Part shown: positions 19,180-30,167 of the stretch, piece by piece
Layout of the letters: each line of letters opens with the position of its first letter
Position numbering within the stretch: the stretch's first letter is position 1
Source: Trichomonas vaginalis G3
Lineage: Eukaryota; Parabasalia; Trichomonadida; Trichomonadidae
Assembly (NCBI RefSeq): GCF_026262505.1
Contig: NC_067206.1
Location: forward strand, 30,643,896 to 30,707,895
Length of the DNA stretch: 64,000 nt
Direction: 5' to 3'
Position numbers and translations under genes: made by a program
Notes under the pieces: model-generated
Told to the model about the DNA's origin: nothing
Seen by the model: the letters and a program-made list of their open reading frames with translations, nothing else
Databases searched by the model: none

Positions 19180-19413
19180 ATGACAAATAAAGTCACTGAA
19201 GCAATGAAACAAAAGTTTTTGGTAGAATACATTAAATCAGGAACTATTCCAGAAGGTTTTTACATTCATACTATGAAGGATGGTAGAGTTCAGTTTAGAA
19301 AGATAAAGCAACCATTAGATAGAGAAGGAATTTTGGAAGATTAAACTTCATGAGGACAACATTGCTGAACTTAAGAAGAAGTTAGAAGAGTTGGAGAAAG
19401 GAAGAGAGTTATA
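19180..19413 (+). pseudogene. Small terminal-region protein (80 aa in the palindrome), frameshifted
   Basis: It matches the 80-residue genes at 41857-42099 and 56004-56246 nearly exactly (VTEAMKQKFLVEYIKSG, MKDGRVQFRKIKQPLD). A two-base difference near 19335 (TTGGAAGATT here, TTGAGAAAGATT there) causes an early stop at 19342 and removes the coiled-coil tail. Position next to the terminal repeat is the same in the palindromic element. Function unknown. Confidence 0.75.
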
Positions 19414-19446
19414 AAGCAATGAGAACGTTTATGTTATGAGAAATTT

Positions 19447-19490
19447 TTAACGTTAGTTTTATTTTTACTGAAAATTTTTATTTGGATGTA
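19447..19490 (+). promoter_or_regulatory. Two-block AT-rich start motif upstream of 19491
   Basis: TTAACGTTAGTTTTATTTT is followed by AAAATTTTTATTTGGATG, directly before the ATG at 19491. Confidence 0.6.
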
Positions 19491-19700
19491 ATGACGAAAA
19501 CTATTGAGATAACAAACTACAACGGTCATGAGTTCAAGAACTTGTTCTTCGTTCCTCATGAAAATATATTCTATCAGATACGAGGGAGAAAGGGTAAAGT
19601 TAGTTTGAGCGTTTACGACAACAAACATAATGGGAGATATATAAAAGCAATAGATACAAACGGTAAGCGTGTTTCATTAGCTTTGTCAAAAACTTACTAA
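19491..19700 (+). CDS. Terminal-region small protein, relative of the 94-aa family
   Basis: This 69-residue protein is read from the ATG at 19491 (MTKTIEITNYNGHEFKNL). It is a divergent relative of the 94-residue proteins at 41398-41682, 56421-56705 and 59598-59882: they share YNxHxFKxLFFxP, a FxQI step and an SLxVY strand. The same domain pattern ends the HNH protein at 45525-46229. It sits nearest the terminal repeat, as its relatives do. Its role may be binding to termini, which is inference. Confidence 0.65.
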   Translation: MTKTIEITNYNGHEFKNLFFVPHENIFYQIRGRKGKVSLSVYDNKHNGRYIKAIDTNGKRVSLALSKTY

Positions 19701-19817
19701 CATTTATTTTGACAGTGACTTTGACTCTGACGATTGGAGTGACAGCAGCGATAGTGAAGAATATGAACTGTTGTGTGAAGCAAAGCAATGGGAAGAGTTG
19801 CAATACTTTTGTAAATG
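19701..19817 (+). other. Open acidic reading frame without start
   Basis: After the 19491-19700 stop, a frame encoding an Asp/Ser-rich segment (SDFDSDDWSDSSDSEEYE) is open up to a TGA near 19817. It may be the lost C-terminus of the preceding gene. The related 94-aa proteins also end in an acidic tail (NTDDEDIEENL). Confidence 0.4.
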
Positions 19818-20021
19818 AGAACGTTTATTTTTTTACAGTAGTAAAGTCGTTAGTGAAAACGTTAGTGAGGTGAAGTGGTTGGTGGTTTTGTAAATATTTA
19901 AGGTTAAATTAGTGTTGTTTTGTGTTGTAAAATATACGTTAGCGGTTTTGTAAAGTGTCAAACCGTTATCTTGGGTAAGGTGGAACGCAGTGCCGCCGTA
20001 CCCAAGATAACCATACTAACT
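19816..20021 (-). repeat. Right terminal inverted repeat of Maverick A
   Basis: About 206 bp match, in reverse orientation, the left end of Maverick B (59369-59580) and both ends of the palindromic element. Shared parts include TTTGTAAATATTTAAGG, AATATACGTTA and GGTTTTGTAAAGTGTCAAA. The outermost bases are AGTTAGTAT read inward. A foldback hairpin lies at 19965-20011. Confidence 0.85.
19965..20011. repeat. Terminal foldback hairpin of Maverick A
   Basis: Two 19-nt arms, GTTATCTTGGGTAAGGTGG and its near-complement CCGCCGTACCCAAGATAAC, flank the 9-nt loop AACGCAGTG (CACTGCGTT on the other strand). The outer six stem bases differ from those of the palindromic element on both sides, so pairing is kept. 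Confidence 0.85.
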
Positions 20022-20694
20022 GCTTCCACATACCAAAACCTAAAACTTCTGAAGGATTTGTTGAGTTCATTGACGTATAAATAGAACCAACAGGATATAA
20101 TGTTTGAAGTATTTCTGTCTTTAATGTTTGAAGCTCTGTTTTGTCAGCTTTCTTCTCTAACTCATCGTTAACATATGTTTTATCTGCTTTAAGGCCTAAA
20201 CATCCTGAAACCCATCCTGTATCAGCTTTAACTTTAAAAGTCTCAAATGTCCATTCATGATACCATTCAACCTTTTCTTTAATTTCATTATCTTTTTCAT
20301 CAACATAAACCAAATTTGCCTTCTTCATTATGTTGTTTAGGAAACCTTCTATGAATTCCTCATTTAAATTAAATCTTCCAATCTTCAAAACTTTAGGAAA
20401 TGCATTTAATGCGTAATATCTCTGTTCTTCTGGTGGAATTGATGTTATATCATCCGTTATTCCTTTAATTTTAGAATTCATAAATAAAATTTCTTTTATA
20501 TTTGATATCACTGCACCGCCTTTGCAAACGAATTCGAAATGGTTATTTTTCAATACTATCTCCAAATCTCCATATTTCAACCTTTGCGTTTGTTCTGCCG
20601 TCTTTGAATTATATGCATATATGGCGTATGTAATGGTCTGAAGGACCTGGGCGCTTTGTGCCTTAAGTTGTTGTGGTTGCTGTTGTTTAATCAT
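20022..20694 (-). pseudogene. Fibre-like gene of Maverick C, cut by Maverick A
   Basis: Read from the ATG at 20694, 223 codons are open before the sequence runs into the Maverick A terminus just after FGMWKQ. The last 40 residues (LQTLKTEILQTLYPVGSIY) match the 3530-6661 fibre at about residues 896-935, and the N-terminus (YAYNSKTAEQTQRLKYGDL) resembles its N-terminus. The middle differs completely and is much shorter. The His-rich collar part is missing. This shows that A inserted into the fibre gene of another Maverick. Confidence 0.85.
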
Positions 20695-20718
20695 TTATTA
20701 TGATTTAAAAATAAATAT

Positions 20719-20868
20719 TTAATCCGTTATCTCATCAGCTATTTTTTCTATTTGAAATTGCCATAATATTTCATTCATGAATTCTAAATCACAATCAAAT
20801 AGGTCAGTTATTCTAAATTTAATATTTGATAAATCTTTTGAATGAAGAATAAATGAATTCCCGGATAA
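20719..20868 (-). pseudogene. Fragment related to the 2744-3082 Maverick protein
   Basis: An open minus-strand frame without ATG encodes HSKDLSNIKFRITDLFDCD and ends QIEKIADEITD. It aligns with the C-terminal half of the 2744-3082 product (SPHNLKDMQFRLVDFQGEP). Gene order relative to the fibre is like that in Maverick A. It belongs to the Maverick C remnant. Confidence 0.55.
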
Positions 20869-21237
20869 ATGAAACCGATTTTAAAAATAAATGAAACAGA
20901 GGAGGAAGAAATAAATGAAAGTGAAAATGTTCAACAAAAAATAAACGTTGTTAAACCAATTACTGAAATAAAAATTTTTTCATCTGTTGAAGAATTTAAT
21001 GACTATTATGCTAATAATAAAAAATTATTTGAAGAATTGACAACGTGTAAATTGAATAAAATGTTTAAAGTTGATGGATTCAAAATTTCAAAAATAAAAG
21101 GAGTGGTTAGTTTGAAATCTATTCCTCAATCAAGAATCACCTCATTAATGAAAATAGATGATTTAACAAAAAGAATAGAAGAGATTGAAGAAAGAATGAA
21201 TCAAATAATTGATTTCATAAATTCAAATAATCATTAG
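20869..21237 (+). CDS. Hypothetical Maverick C protein
   Basis: This 122-residue protein has an acidic N-terminus (NETEEEEINESENV), a middle domain with TTCKLNKMFKVDGFKISKI, and a C-terminal coiled coil (DDLTKRIEEIEERMNQI). It is open over its whole length and divergent to the fragment at 20719-20868. No named family was recognised. A trimerising or DNA-associated protein is possible. Confidence 0.55.
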   Translation: MKPILKINETEEEEINESENVQQKINVVKPITEIKIFSSVEEFNDYYANNKKLFEELTTCKLNKMFKVDGFKISKIKGVVSLKSIPQSRITSLMKIDDLTKRIEEIEERMNQIIDFINSNNH

Positions 21238-21312
21238 TTTCTTAAATAATATATCCTTTATTTCCTCGTTTGTGAATCCTAATGTTTTCACGTCGTTAGT
21301 TTTGACGCTCAT
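21223..21312 (-). CDS. Very short ORF, 29 aa
   Basis: The frame starts MSVKTNDVKTLGFTNEEI and ends LFKKLMII, overlapping the end of 20869-21237. Its composition is protein-like (a predicted helix TNEEIKDILFKKL), but no second copy is available in the window. Confidence 0.3.
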   Translation of the reverse strand: MSVKTNDVKTLGFTNEEIKDILFKKLMII

Positions 21313-21399
21313 TTCTTACAAAATAAAAAATAAATTTTCATAAATGTAAGAGATGAATTTTTAAAGTTTTATTTTTATTCATGAAAATAATTATAATCT

Positions 21400-22000
21400 G
21401 ATTTCTTTTACTCTCTCATACATACTAGATTTGAAGAATTCGGAACTTTTACCATTAATCTCCTAAAATGTTTTCTTATCCCTAACGTGTGCCAGTTATT
21501 ATATGAAACTGAATAAACTTTATCTTATCTTTACACCTTTCATCACTTCAATATATTTATATTTCAATTTTGATTTAGCATTTTCATATTCATTAACGTT
21601 AATAATTACAGTCTTCCTTTTTAAATTGATGTTTAAGATATTCAGGATTTAATACTCTACGTTTATATGCTCCTAACTTAGTTCTAAAGGTTTTCTACAA
21701 AATTTAGGAATTCCATCCTCTTTAATGTCATCAATGATTTCCATTTCATTATTTTCAATTTCTTTCTTCTCGTTTATGAGGTCTTTGATTATGACTCCAT
21801 TGATTCCATGAAATTAAATATTCTTTATCATTATATTTAATACCTCATTAGCTTATTTTGGCTTTCATATTCATTTAATAATTCACAATCTTCATTTTTT
21901 TAAATTGAAGTTTAACCCATTCAGGATTTAAACAATGTTTATTAATCGTGGAATATCTGACATCATCTATATATAGCTTCTTTATAAAAGATAAAAAATA
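21400..22000 (-). pseudogene. Decayed coding remnant of unknown type
   Basis: Several short minus-strand frames look coding but are broken by stops: VIIKDLINEKKEIENNEME, then LGAYKRRVLNPEYLKHQFKK, and further left NKHCLNPEWVKLQFKK. The repeated LNPExxKxQFKK indicates two related segments. The source gene was not recognised; its position suggests Maverick C. Confidence 0.4.
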
Positions 22001-22350
22001 AATTATTTTAAAATTAATGTTAATTTTTTTAATGTGTTTAGTATATAAATATTTTAATGTATCGTCTATATATAGATGCAACAAAAAAAGTCACACAACC
22101 CGTCCGCATATACTACTGAAAAAACTCAAAAACGTTGACCGACCTCTTTTTATCAAAACACCGCTACACATCATAGATCATTTTGCAACAGCGCTCCTCC
22201 GCGGATTCGACATATTTAATAAATTAGCAAAAAAAGTATAAATTGTACTATTCGAATAGCACATTAGAAAAGAATGATTAACAATTGTGTTTTGATGATT
22301 AAGGTTTGAAAAAGATAGTTTGAAAATAAATTTTTTTGTTTTGATTTTTT
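22001..22350. other. AT-rich stretch without recognised feature
   Basis: No convincing gene, RNA or repeat was seen. Short ORFs here have no supporting features. Confidence 0.5.
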
Positions 22351-22372
22351 TTAGGGTTGTACAAACTGGCAC

Positions 22373-23097
22373 GCTGCTGGCACACCTTTTTGGCCAGCTG
22401 GCACGATTTTTTAAAAACACATTAAAAAAGTCACTTTTTGCCCATCTAATGAGATTTTTTTTTAACAATTTTTTTCCCCTTATTTTTCAATTTAGATATG
22501 ATTTTAAGCTCTCCAAATTGAAGTTTACCTGATGTTTCTTAGTTTTTATGATAATAAAATGTTGCAAAGTTGAGTTTGGATTCAATAAATTTAAGAAATT
22601 TTATTTTACATGAAATTATAAGAAAGGATGTTTTTATATTATGTCAAAGAGAATACATTTGTAGATCCCGACTTTTGACATGGTTGAAAATTCCAAAAAA
22701 AATTCAAAATTTTAAAAAAAAAATTAAAAATATAAATTTTCATGTTAAAAAAATGATTTTTGAAATTTTTTGGAAAAATAGAAGTCATATTTTATGTTTT
22801 ATTGCTATTTTTTACGAAATCAATAAAATATTTGTTAATTTGGCTGAGATTATAAATAAAATCTTTCTAAATCTTGCAATTGATTGCTAAAATCTGTTTT
22901 ATGTATTAATTGGCATTGAAATTCGTTATAAAAGAATGCGAATTATTTTGTATGAGTAAACGTATTTTGTAAAATTTCCAAATTCTCTCTTCTCTCATTA
23001 CTTACCTTAGATTCTCGCTTTTAGCTCTCAGATTTCGCACATAGAACTCAGGTTTTAGTTATGTACTCATAGATGTATCATTATGCCCGCAGATCTC
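22373..23097. other. AT-rich left flank of the satellite
   Basis: Mostly A/T with no supported gene. From about 22980 the sequence contains decayed pieces resembling the satellite unit (CTCTCATTACTTACC, ACTCATAG), as expected at the edge of an array. Confidence 0.5.
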
Positions 23098-26000
23098 TCA
23101 TTACTACCTTACTAACCAGATCTTAACTCTCATTACTATCTTACTAACCAGATCTTATCTCTCATTACTACCTTACTAACCAGATCTTAACTCTCATTAC
23201 TACCTTACTAACCAGATCTTAACTCTCATTACTACCTTACTAACCAGATCTTAACTCTCATTACTACCTTACTAACCAGATCTTAACTCTCATTACTACC
23301 TTACTAACCAGATCTTAACTCTCATTACTACCTTACTAACCAGATCTTAACTCTCATTACTACCTTACTAACCAGATCTTAACTCTCATTACTACCTTAC
23401 TAACCAGATCTTAACTCTCATTACTACCTTACTAACCAGATCTTAACTCTCATTACTACCTTACTAACCAGATCTTAACTCTCATTACTACCTTACTAAC
23501 CAGATCTTAACTCTCATTACTACCTTACTAACCAGATCTTAACTCTCATTACTACCTTACTAACCAGATCTTAACTCTCATTACTACCTTACTAACCAGA
23601 TCTTAACTCTCATTACTACCTTACTAACCAGATCTTAACTCTCATTACTACCTTACTAACCAGATCTTAACTCTCATTACTACCTTACTAACCAGATCTT
23701 AACTCTCATTACTACCTTACTAACCAGATCTTAACTCTCATTACTACCTTACTAACCAGATCTTAACTCTCATTACTACCTTACTAACCAGATCTTAACT
23801 CTCATTACTACCTTACTAACCAGATCTTAACTCTCATTACTACCTTACTAACCAGATCTTAACTCTCATTACTACCTTACTAACCAGATCTTAACTCTCA
23901 TTACTACCTTACTAACCAGATCTTAACTCTCATTACTACCTTACTAACCAGATCTTAACTCTCATTACTACCTTACTAACCAGATTTAACTCTCATTACT
24001 ACCTTACTAACCAGATCTTAACTCTCATTACTACCTTACTAACCAGATCTTAACTCTCATTACTACCTTACTAACCAGATCTTAACTCTCATTACTACCT
24101 TACTAACCAGATCTTAACTCTCATTACTACCTTACTAACCAGATCTTAACTCTCATTACTACCTTACTAACCAGATCTTAACTCTCATTACTACCTTACT
24201 AACCAGATCTTAACTCTCATTACTACCTTACTAACCAGATCTTAACTCTCATTACTACCTTACTAACCAGATCTTAACTCTCATTACTACCTTACTAACC
24301 AGATCTTAACTCTCATTACTACCTTACTAACCAGATCTTAACTCTCATTACTACCTTACTAACCAGATCTTAACTCTCATTACTACCTTACTAACCAGAT
24401 CTTAACTCTCATTACTACCTTACTAACCAGATCTTAACTCTCATTACTACCTTACTAACCAGATCTTAACTCTCATTACTACCTTACTAACCAGATCTTA
24501 ACTCTCATTACTACCTTACTAACCAGATCTTAACTCTCATTACTACCTTACTAACCAGATCTTAACTCTCATTACTACCTTACTAACCAGATCTTAACTC
24601 TCATTACTACCTTACTAACCAGATCTTAACTCTCATTACTACCTTACTAACCAGATCTTAACTCTCATTACTACCTTACTAACCAGATCTTAACTCTCAT
24701 TACTACCTTACTAACCAGATCTTAACTCTCATTACTACCTTACTAACCAGATCTTAACTCTCATTACTACCTTACTAACCAGATCTTAACTCTCATTACT
24801 ACCTTACTAACCAGATCTTAACTCTCATTACTACCTTACTAACCAGATCTTAACTCTCATTACTACCTTACTAACCAGATCTTAACTCTCATTACTACCT
24901 TACTAACCAGATCTTAACTCTCATTACTACCTTACTAACCAGATCTTAACTCTCATTACTACCTTACTAACCAGATCTTAACTCTCATTACTACCTTACT
25001 AACCAGATCTTAACTCTCATTACTACCTTACTAACCAGATCTTAACTCTCATTACTACCTTACTAACCAGATCTTAACTCTCATTACTACCTTACTAACC
25101 AGATCTTAACTCTCATTACTACCTTACTAACCAGATCTTAACTCTCATTACTACCTTACTAACCAGATCTTAACTCTCATTACTACCTTACTAACCAGAT
25201 CTTAACTCTCATTACTACCTTACTAACCAGATCTTAACTCTCATTACTACCTTACTAACCAGATCTTAACTCTCATTACTACCTTACTAACCAGATCTTA
25301 ACTCTCATTACTACCTTACTAACCAGATCTTAACTCTCATTACTACCTTACTAACCAGATCTTAACTCTCATTACTACCTTACTAACCAGATCTTAACTC
25401 TCATTACTACCTTACTAACCAGATCTTAACTCTCATTACTACCTTACTAACCAGATCTTAACTCTCATTACTACCTTACTAACCAGATCTTAACTCTCAT
25501 TACTACCTTACTAACCAGATCTTAACTCTCATTACTACCTTACTAACCAGATCTTAACTCTCATTACTACCTTACTAACCAGATCTTAACTCTCATTACT
25601 ACCTTACTAACCAGATCTTAACTCTCATTACTACCTTACTAACCAGATCTTAACTCTCATTACTACCTTACTAACCAGATCTTAACTCTCATTACTACCT
25701 TACTAACCAGATCTTAACTCTCATTACTACCTTACTAACCAGATCTTAACTCTCATTACTACCTTACTAACCAGATCTTAACTCTCATTACTACCTTACT
25801 AACCAGATCTTAACTCTCATTACTACCTTACTAACCAGATCTTAACTCTCATTACTACCTTACTAACCAGATCTTAACTCTCATTACTACCTTACTAACC
25901 AGATCTTAACTCTCATTACTACCTTACTAACCAGATCTTAACTCTCATTACTACCTTACTAACCAGATCTTAACTCTCATTACTACCTTACTAACCAGAT

Positions 26001-27183
26001 CTTAACTCTCATTACTACCTTACTAACCAGATCTTAACTCTCATTACTACCTTACTAACCAGATCTTAACTCTCATTACTACCTTACTAACCAGATCTTA
26101 ACTCTCATTACTACCTTACTAACCAGATCTTAACTCTCATTACTACCTTACTAACCAGATCTTAACTCTCATTACTACCTTACTAACCAGATCTTAACTC
26201 TCATTACTACCTTACTAACCAGATCTTAACTCTCATTACTACCTTACTAACCAGATCTTAACTCTCATTACTACCTTACTAACCAGATCTTAACTCTCAT
26301 TACTACCTTACTAACCAGATCTTAACTCTCATTACTACCTTACTAACCAGATCTTAACTCTCATTACTACCTTACTAACCAGATCTTAACTCTCATTACT
26401 ACCTTACTAACCAGATCTTAACTCTCATTACTACCTTACTAACCAGATCTTAACTCTCATTACTACCTTACTAACCAGATCTTAACTCTCATTACTACCT
26501 TACTAACCAGATCTTAACTCTCATTACTACCTTACTAACCAGATCTTAACTCTCATTACTACCTTACTAACCAGATCTTAACTCTCATTACTACCTTACT
26601 AACCAGATCTTAACTCTCATTACTACCTTACTAACCAGATCTTAACTCTCATTACTACCTTACTAACCAGATCTTAACTCTCATTACTACCTTACTAACC
26701 AGATCTTAACTCTCATTACTACCTTACTAACCAGATCTTAACTCTCATTACTACCTTACTAACCAGATCTTAACTCTCATTACTACCTTACTAACCAGAT
26801 CTTAACTCTCATTACTACCTTACTAACCAGATCTTAACTCTCATTACTACCTTACTAACCAGATCTTAACTCTCATTACTACCTTACTAACCAGATCTTA
26901 ACTCTCATTACTACCTTACTAACCAGATCTTAACTCTCATTACTACCTTACTAACCAGATCTTAACTCTCATTACTACCTTACTAACCAGATCTTAACTC
27001 TCATTACTACCTTACTAACCAGATCTTAACTCTCATTACTACCTTACTAACCAGATCTTAACTCTCATTACTACCTTACTAACCAGATCTTAACTCTCAT
27101 TACTACCTTACTAACCAGATCTTAACTCTCATTACTACCTTACTAACCAGATCTTAACTCTCATTACTACCTTACTAACCAGA
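23098..27183 (+). repeat. 32-bp satellite array, about 128 copies
   Basis: The unit contains CTCATTACTACCTTACTAAC followed by CAGATCTTAACT, giving a period of exactly 32 bp. The same phase returns every 480 bases. Only the first units (ACTATCTTAC, TTATCTCTC) and one 30-bp unit near 23983 (CAGATTTAAC) differ visibly. Each unit holds an AGATCT site. Such uniformity points to recent amplification or strong homogenisation. No coding frame is meaningful here. Confidence 0.97.
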
Positions 27184-27784
27184 TATCTAATTATTTAAAT
27201 ATGATTTCTCACATCTCACTCAAGTCTCATTACTTATCCTATCTTTTTAACCTTTTCTGATAATTACTGAAATAACTAAATCCTTTTTTAGTTTAATTCT
27301 GATATTAAATTTTTAAAATCTCTTTAATTTTTTGAACTACGCCTTTAATTTGTAATTGCCGATTTCACAGATTTGAACCATTTAATAAAATAACATTATT
27401 CAACTTAATCATATCAAACATGGTAGTTTGATTTTCAGATCTACATTTTAAAAACCTCTTTATTATCTTGAGTTATACTTTTATTATATAATACCTGAGT
27501 TCATAACTGAAAACTCTTAATTAGAGTACAATATTCAACTTAATCATAACAAGATTTGTTGAATTTCAAATTTGATTTATATCTTCCATCACTTAAAACT
27601 CTCACAGCTTACAATATAAGCTAAAAAGTATATTTTCATAGTAATAAAATTAATTATTAAATTTTTTACTTTTTCCTTTCCAAAACTAGGAAAAAAGGAA
27701 GGGAAAAGGGAAAAAGAAAAAAAAGAAGAGAAAAGAAGAAAAAATAATAATGAGCATATTATATAATTGTGGTCATAGGCCGAG
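27184..27784. other. AT-rich right flank of the satellite
   Basis: No supported gene. The first 60 bases hold degraded satellite-like words (CTCACTCAAGTCTCATTACTT). Confidence 0.5.
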
Positions 27785-27831
27785 TGGCGTGGAAAGGATG
27801 TCGCCCTTCGGGCTCCACCCTTTCCACGCCA
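27785..27831. repeat. GC-rich hairpin
   Basis: TGGCGTGGAAAGG and CCTTTCCACGCCA are perfect 13-bp arms. Between them is a smaller hairpin, GCCC-TTC-GGGC. Confidence 0.85.
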
Positions 27832-27924
27832 CAAGGCCCGATTTTTGGCCACTTTTTTGATTTTGGCCGCGTGCCAGCTCCTGGCAGACGGCCCGCAAAA
27901 TTGTGCCAGTTTGTACAACCCTAA

Positions 27925-30167
27925 TTTTTTTCTATAAAAATTTTCTTTATTTTTAAAAAACTCCTCCATTTTGGAATGTTGCTAGAATTACAAACGGCAA
28001 AAAGAATTAATTATTGCTGAATATATATTTATTCCGTTCCAAATTGAAGTGTTTTGCAAAATGAGAATAATATCCCAAAGTTTTTTTGTATTAATCTTAT
28101 AATCAAAATATTGATTCCTAACACCATATATCCATGTGTAACAGATTTTATAGAATAGTAATTCAAGCTGAATTATTCAGATATTGAAATCTGATCAATA
28201 TCTAATAATACAGATGGTATATTCAAATAGTTGTTTAAAAATGAATAGCTTCTTTGTATAAAAATGAATATTTTGTCACAAACTTTATATCATTCCCATT
28301 ATATTTATTTCAGTAAAATTTATTGGCACTATATACAATTTTGGAAAATTGAATATCATTTTATTACATATGTACTAATTTAATAAATGATCAAATTGCC
28401 AAAATCTTGAAATCGATTTCTAAAGTTGCTCAAAAATCGGAATACGTACAATTAATAATATCTTCATATGATGTTATTTGATTTGGTATACGAATTTTTT
28501 TCGCCGACATACCTTCCTGAAAAGATACGAAGGATTTCGTTAATTTTTAAAAATTTGACATTGTTTATCTTAGCAAATGAAGGTTAATTCTATTTTTGTA
28601 GAAATTATCATCAAAAAACTGTTTTGTAAAATTCGATTTCAATTGGAAAAAAGTAAAAAAAGAAATATGCATCAGAAATGAACCAAGTTTAGTTGGTGTC
28701 TAAATATTTGCTAGCATTGATTTTAACAACTGAGTTATAATATCGAAGCTGATGCGCGAGAATTTCAGATATTTAATGATTCACCATCCAGTTTCCATTC
28801 TTTGTATAAAAATAGGAGATTAAAATTTTCATTAATACTCCTAGTAATTTAAAAATAATAAAAATTCTTTTGATTTTTCAACATAATGGAAAAAAATATT
28901 AAAAATAATCGAACAAATTAGTAAACAAGACATTTATTTCACAATATTTCTCAATATTTATAACGCTTACTGCGAGAATTCTAGTCAATATATTTCATTC
29001 TTGGGAATAAAATAAATAAATTTGGTATTTTAATAGTTTGAAGCAACTACATTTAAAGAGGGTGCACAGGTGTTTTGCAGACAAGAAATAATAATCGCAT
29101 GGGATTTGTAAATTTTAATTATATGAAATTGATTTAGACAATCGCGGTTAACAATAGAACAGTCTGCAAACAAATAGTATGGAAATCATTAACAATATGC
29201 AAACAAATAGTATGGAAATCATTAACAATATGCAAAATCTAGAATGGATTGATGTTTATTGTAAATTTTATTCAATTACGGTAAATTTTGGAATTTTACG
29301 TGCTAAAATATATTGCAATCTAGGATTTGTAGTATTTGATACTAAAATAACGAATATTTTTGCTTGTTTTCTCGCATAATTTTAATATGATTGTAAAAAA
29401 TTATGAGTTACGATCCTGAAAATCAATAATTTAACACCTCTCGACGAACCCTTTTAAATGGACACAAGTCAATTTTTTTGAGTTTTCGAGGGTATTTTAC
29501 CAAGGCTGAAAATGAAAAATTCGGGAGGATTACGTCCTCTCAATTTAGGTCGGTCAACCCTTAAAAAGACTTATTGTAAAAAGATCAAAGAAGTAAAATC
29601 TTTTCAACAGGATTTAGTCTATGAATTGAAACTTTTTGTTTTTTTTAGCCTCATCATTGGTCAGGATATTGAAGAAATAATTGAATACACTATTGAATTT
29701 ATCAGCCAAATAATTCGTATATAAAGAAGTTTTTGAAACAATATAAAGAAGGTTTATGGTGGAAAAATTGAATTGAATTCAAAATTTCCGAAATTTCTTT
29801 TCGGATTATCGTTTACGATGATTTTAAGGGTTAGACTTATCATTCATTTAGGGAATGAAGATTTGTCTTAGAAGGATATGAATTAATGTAATTGATTCTC
29901 AAAATTAAAAAAAAAATCTGATAGTATTAGCTATCTCGGGCATTGTCTTATATTTCATGAACAATCTATTTAAATATTTAAAAAGAAAAAATGACTATTT
30001 AATTTTTCTAAAAAAATCATTTGAAATATTTCGGCTTTTATCTTAATGAAAGAAAATTCCATAAGAAATTGATTGACAGGCATTATGGAACTATTTTAAA
30101 ATCAATATTTATGCAAATAAAAAGAAATAAATAAAATAAAAATTATAAAATAGAAAATGGAAATTCA
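27925..30167. other. AT-rich intergenic DNA
   Basis: No gene could be supported. One 33-bp tandem duplication lies near 29170-29240 (CAAACAAATAGTATGG...). A 70-codon ORF at 29512-29724 has no recognisable motif and is left uncalled. Confidence 0.5.

Larger units (their letters stand above)
1..20021 (+). mobile_element. Maverick/Polinton A, left end outside the window
   Basis: The segment carries the Maverick gene set: FtsK-HerA-type packaging ATPase, retroviral-like integrase, protein-primed PolB and a candidate double jelly-roll capsid protein, with a terminal repeat at the right end. Its first bases match Maverick B from about 61072, so about 1.7 kb of its left end is missing here. Several genes are broken (PolB, 1926-2539, 2744-3082, 16612-17038, 19180-19413), so this copy is probably not autonomous. 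The right end interrupts a fibre gene of an older Maverick at 20021/20022. The target duplication cannot be checked because the left junction is outside the window. Confidence 0.9.
22351..27924. repeat. Segment bounded by inverted repeats and containing a satellite
   Basis: TTAGGGTTGTACAAACTGG at 22351 and its reverse complement ending at 27924 form a perfect 22-bp inverted pair. Both are followed inward by several TGGCAC-like words and GC-rich bases, then by AT-rich DNA, with the satellite array in the middle. This may be a foldback or cut-and-paste type element that carries or trapped the array. No transposase was found inside. Confidence 0.55.

Noticed and set aside
1-20021. A free-living virus genome
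   Set aside because: The terminal repeats, integrase, nested insertion into another Maverick and broken genes fit an integrated Maverick/Polinton; virion formation is only inferred.
23098-27183. CRISPR or coding repeat in the 32-bp array
   Set aside because: The units are contiguous without spacers and have no sensible frame.
27589-27969. 126-codon ORF overlapping the GC-rich hairpin
   Set aside because: It translates the inverted-repeat end and low-complexity DNA.
29512-29724. 70-codon ORF as a host gene
   Set aside because: No motif, no paralogue in the window, no initiator, and strongly AT-biased composition.
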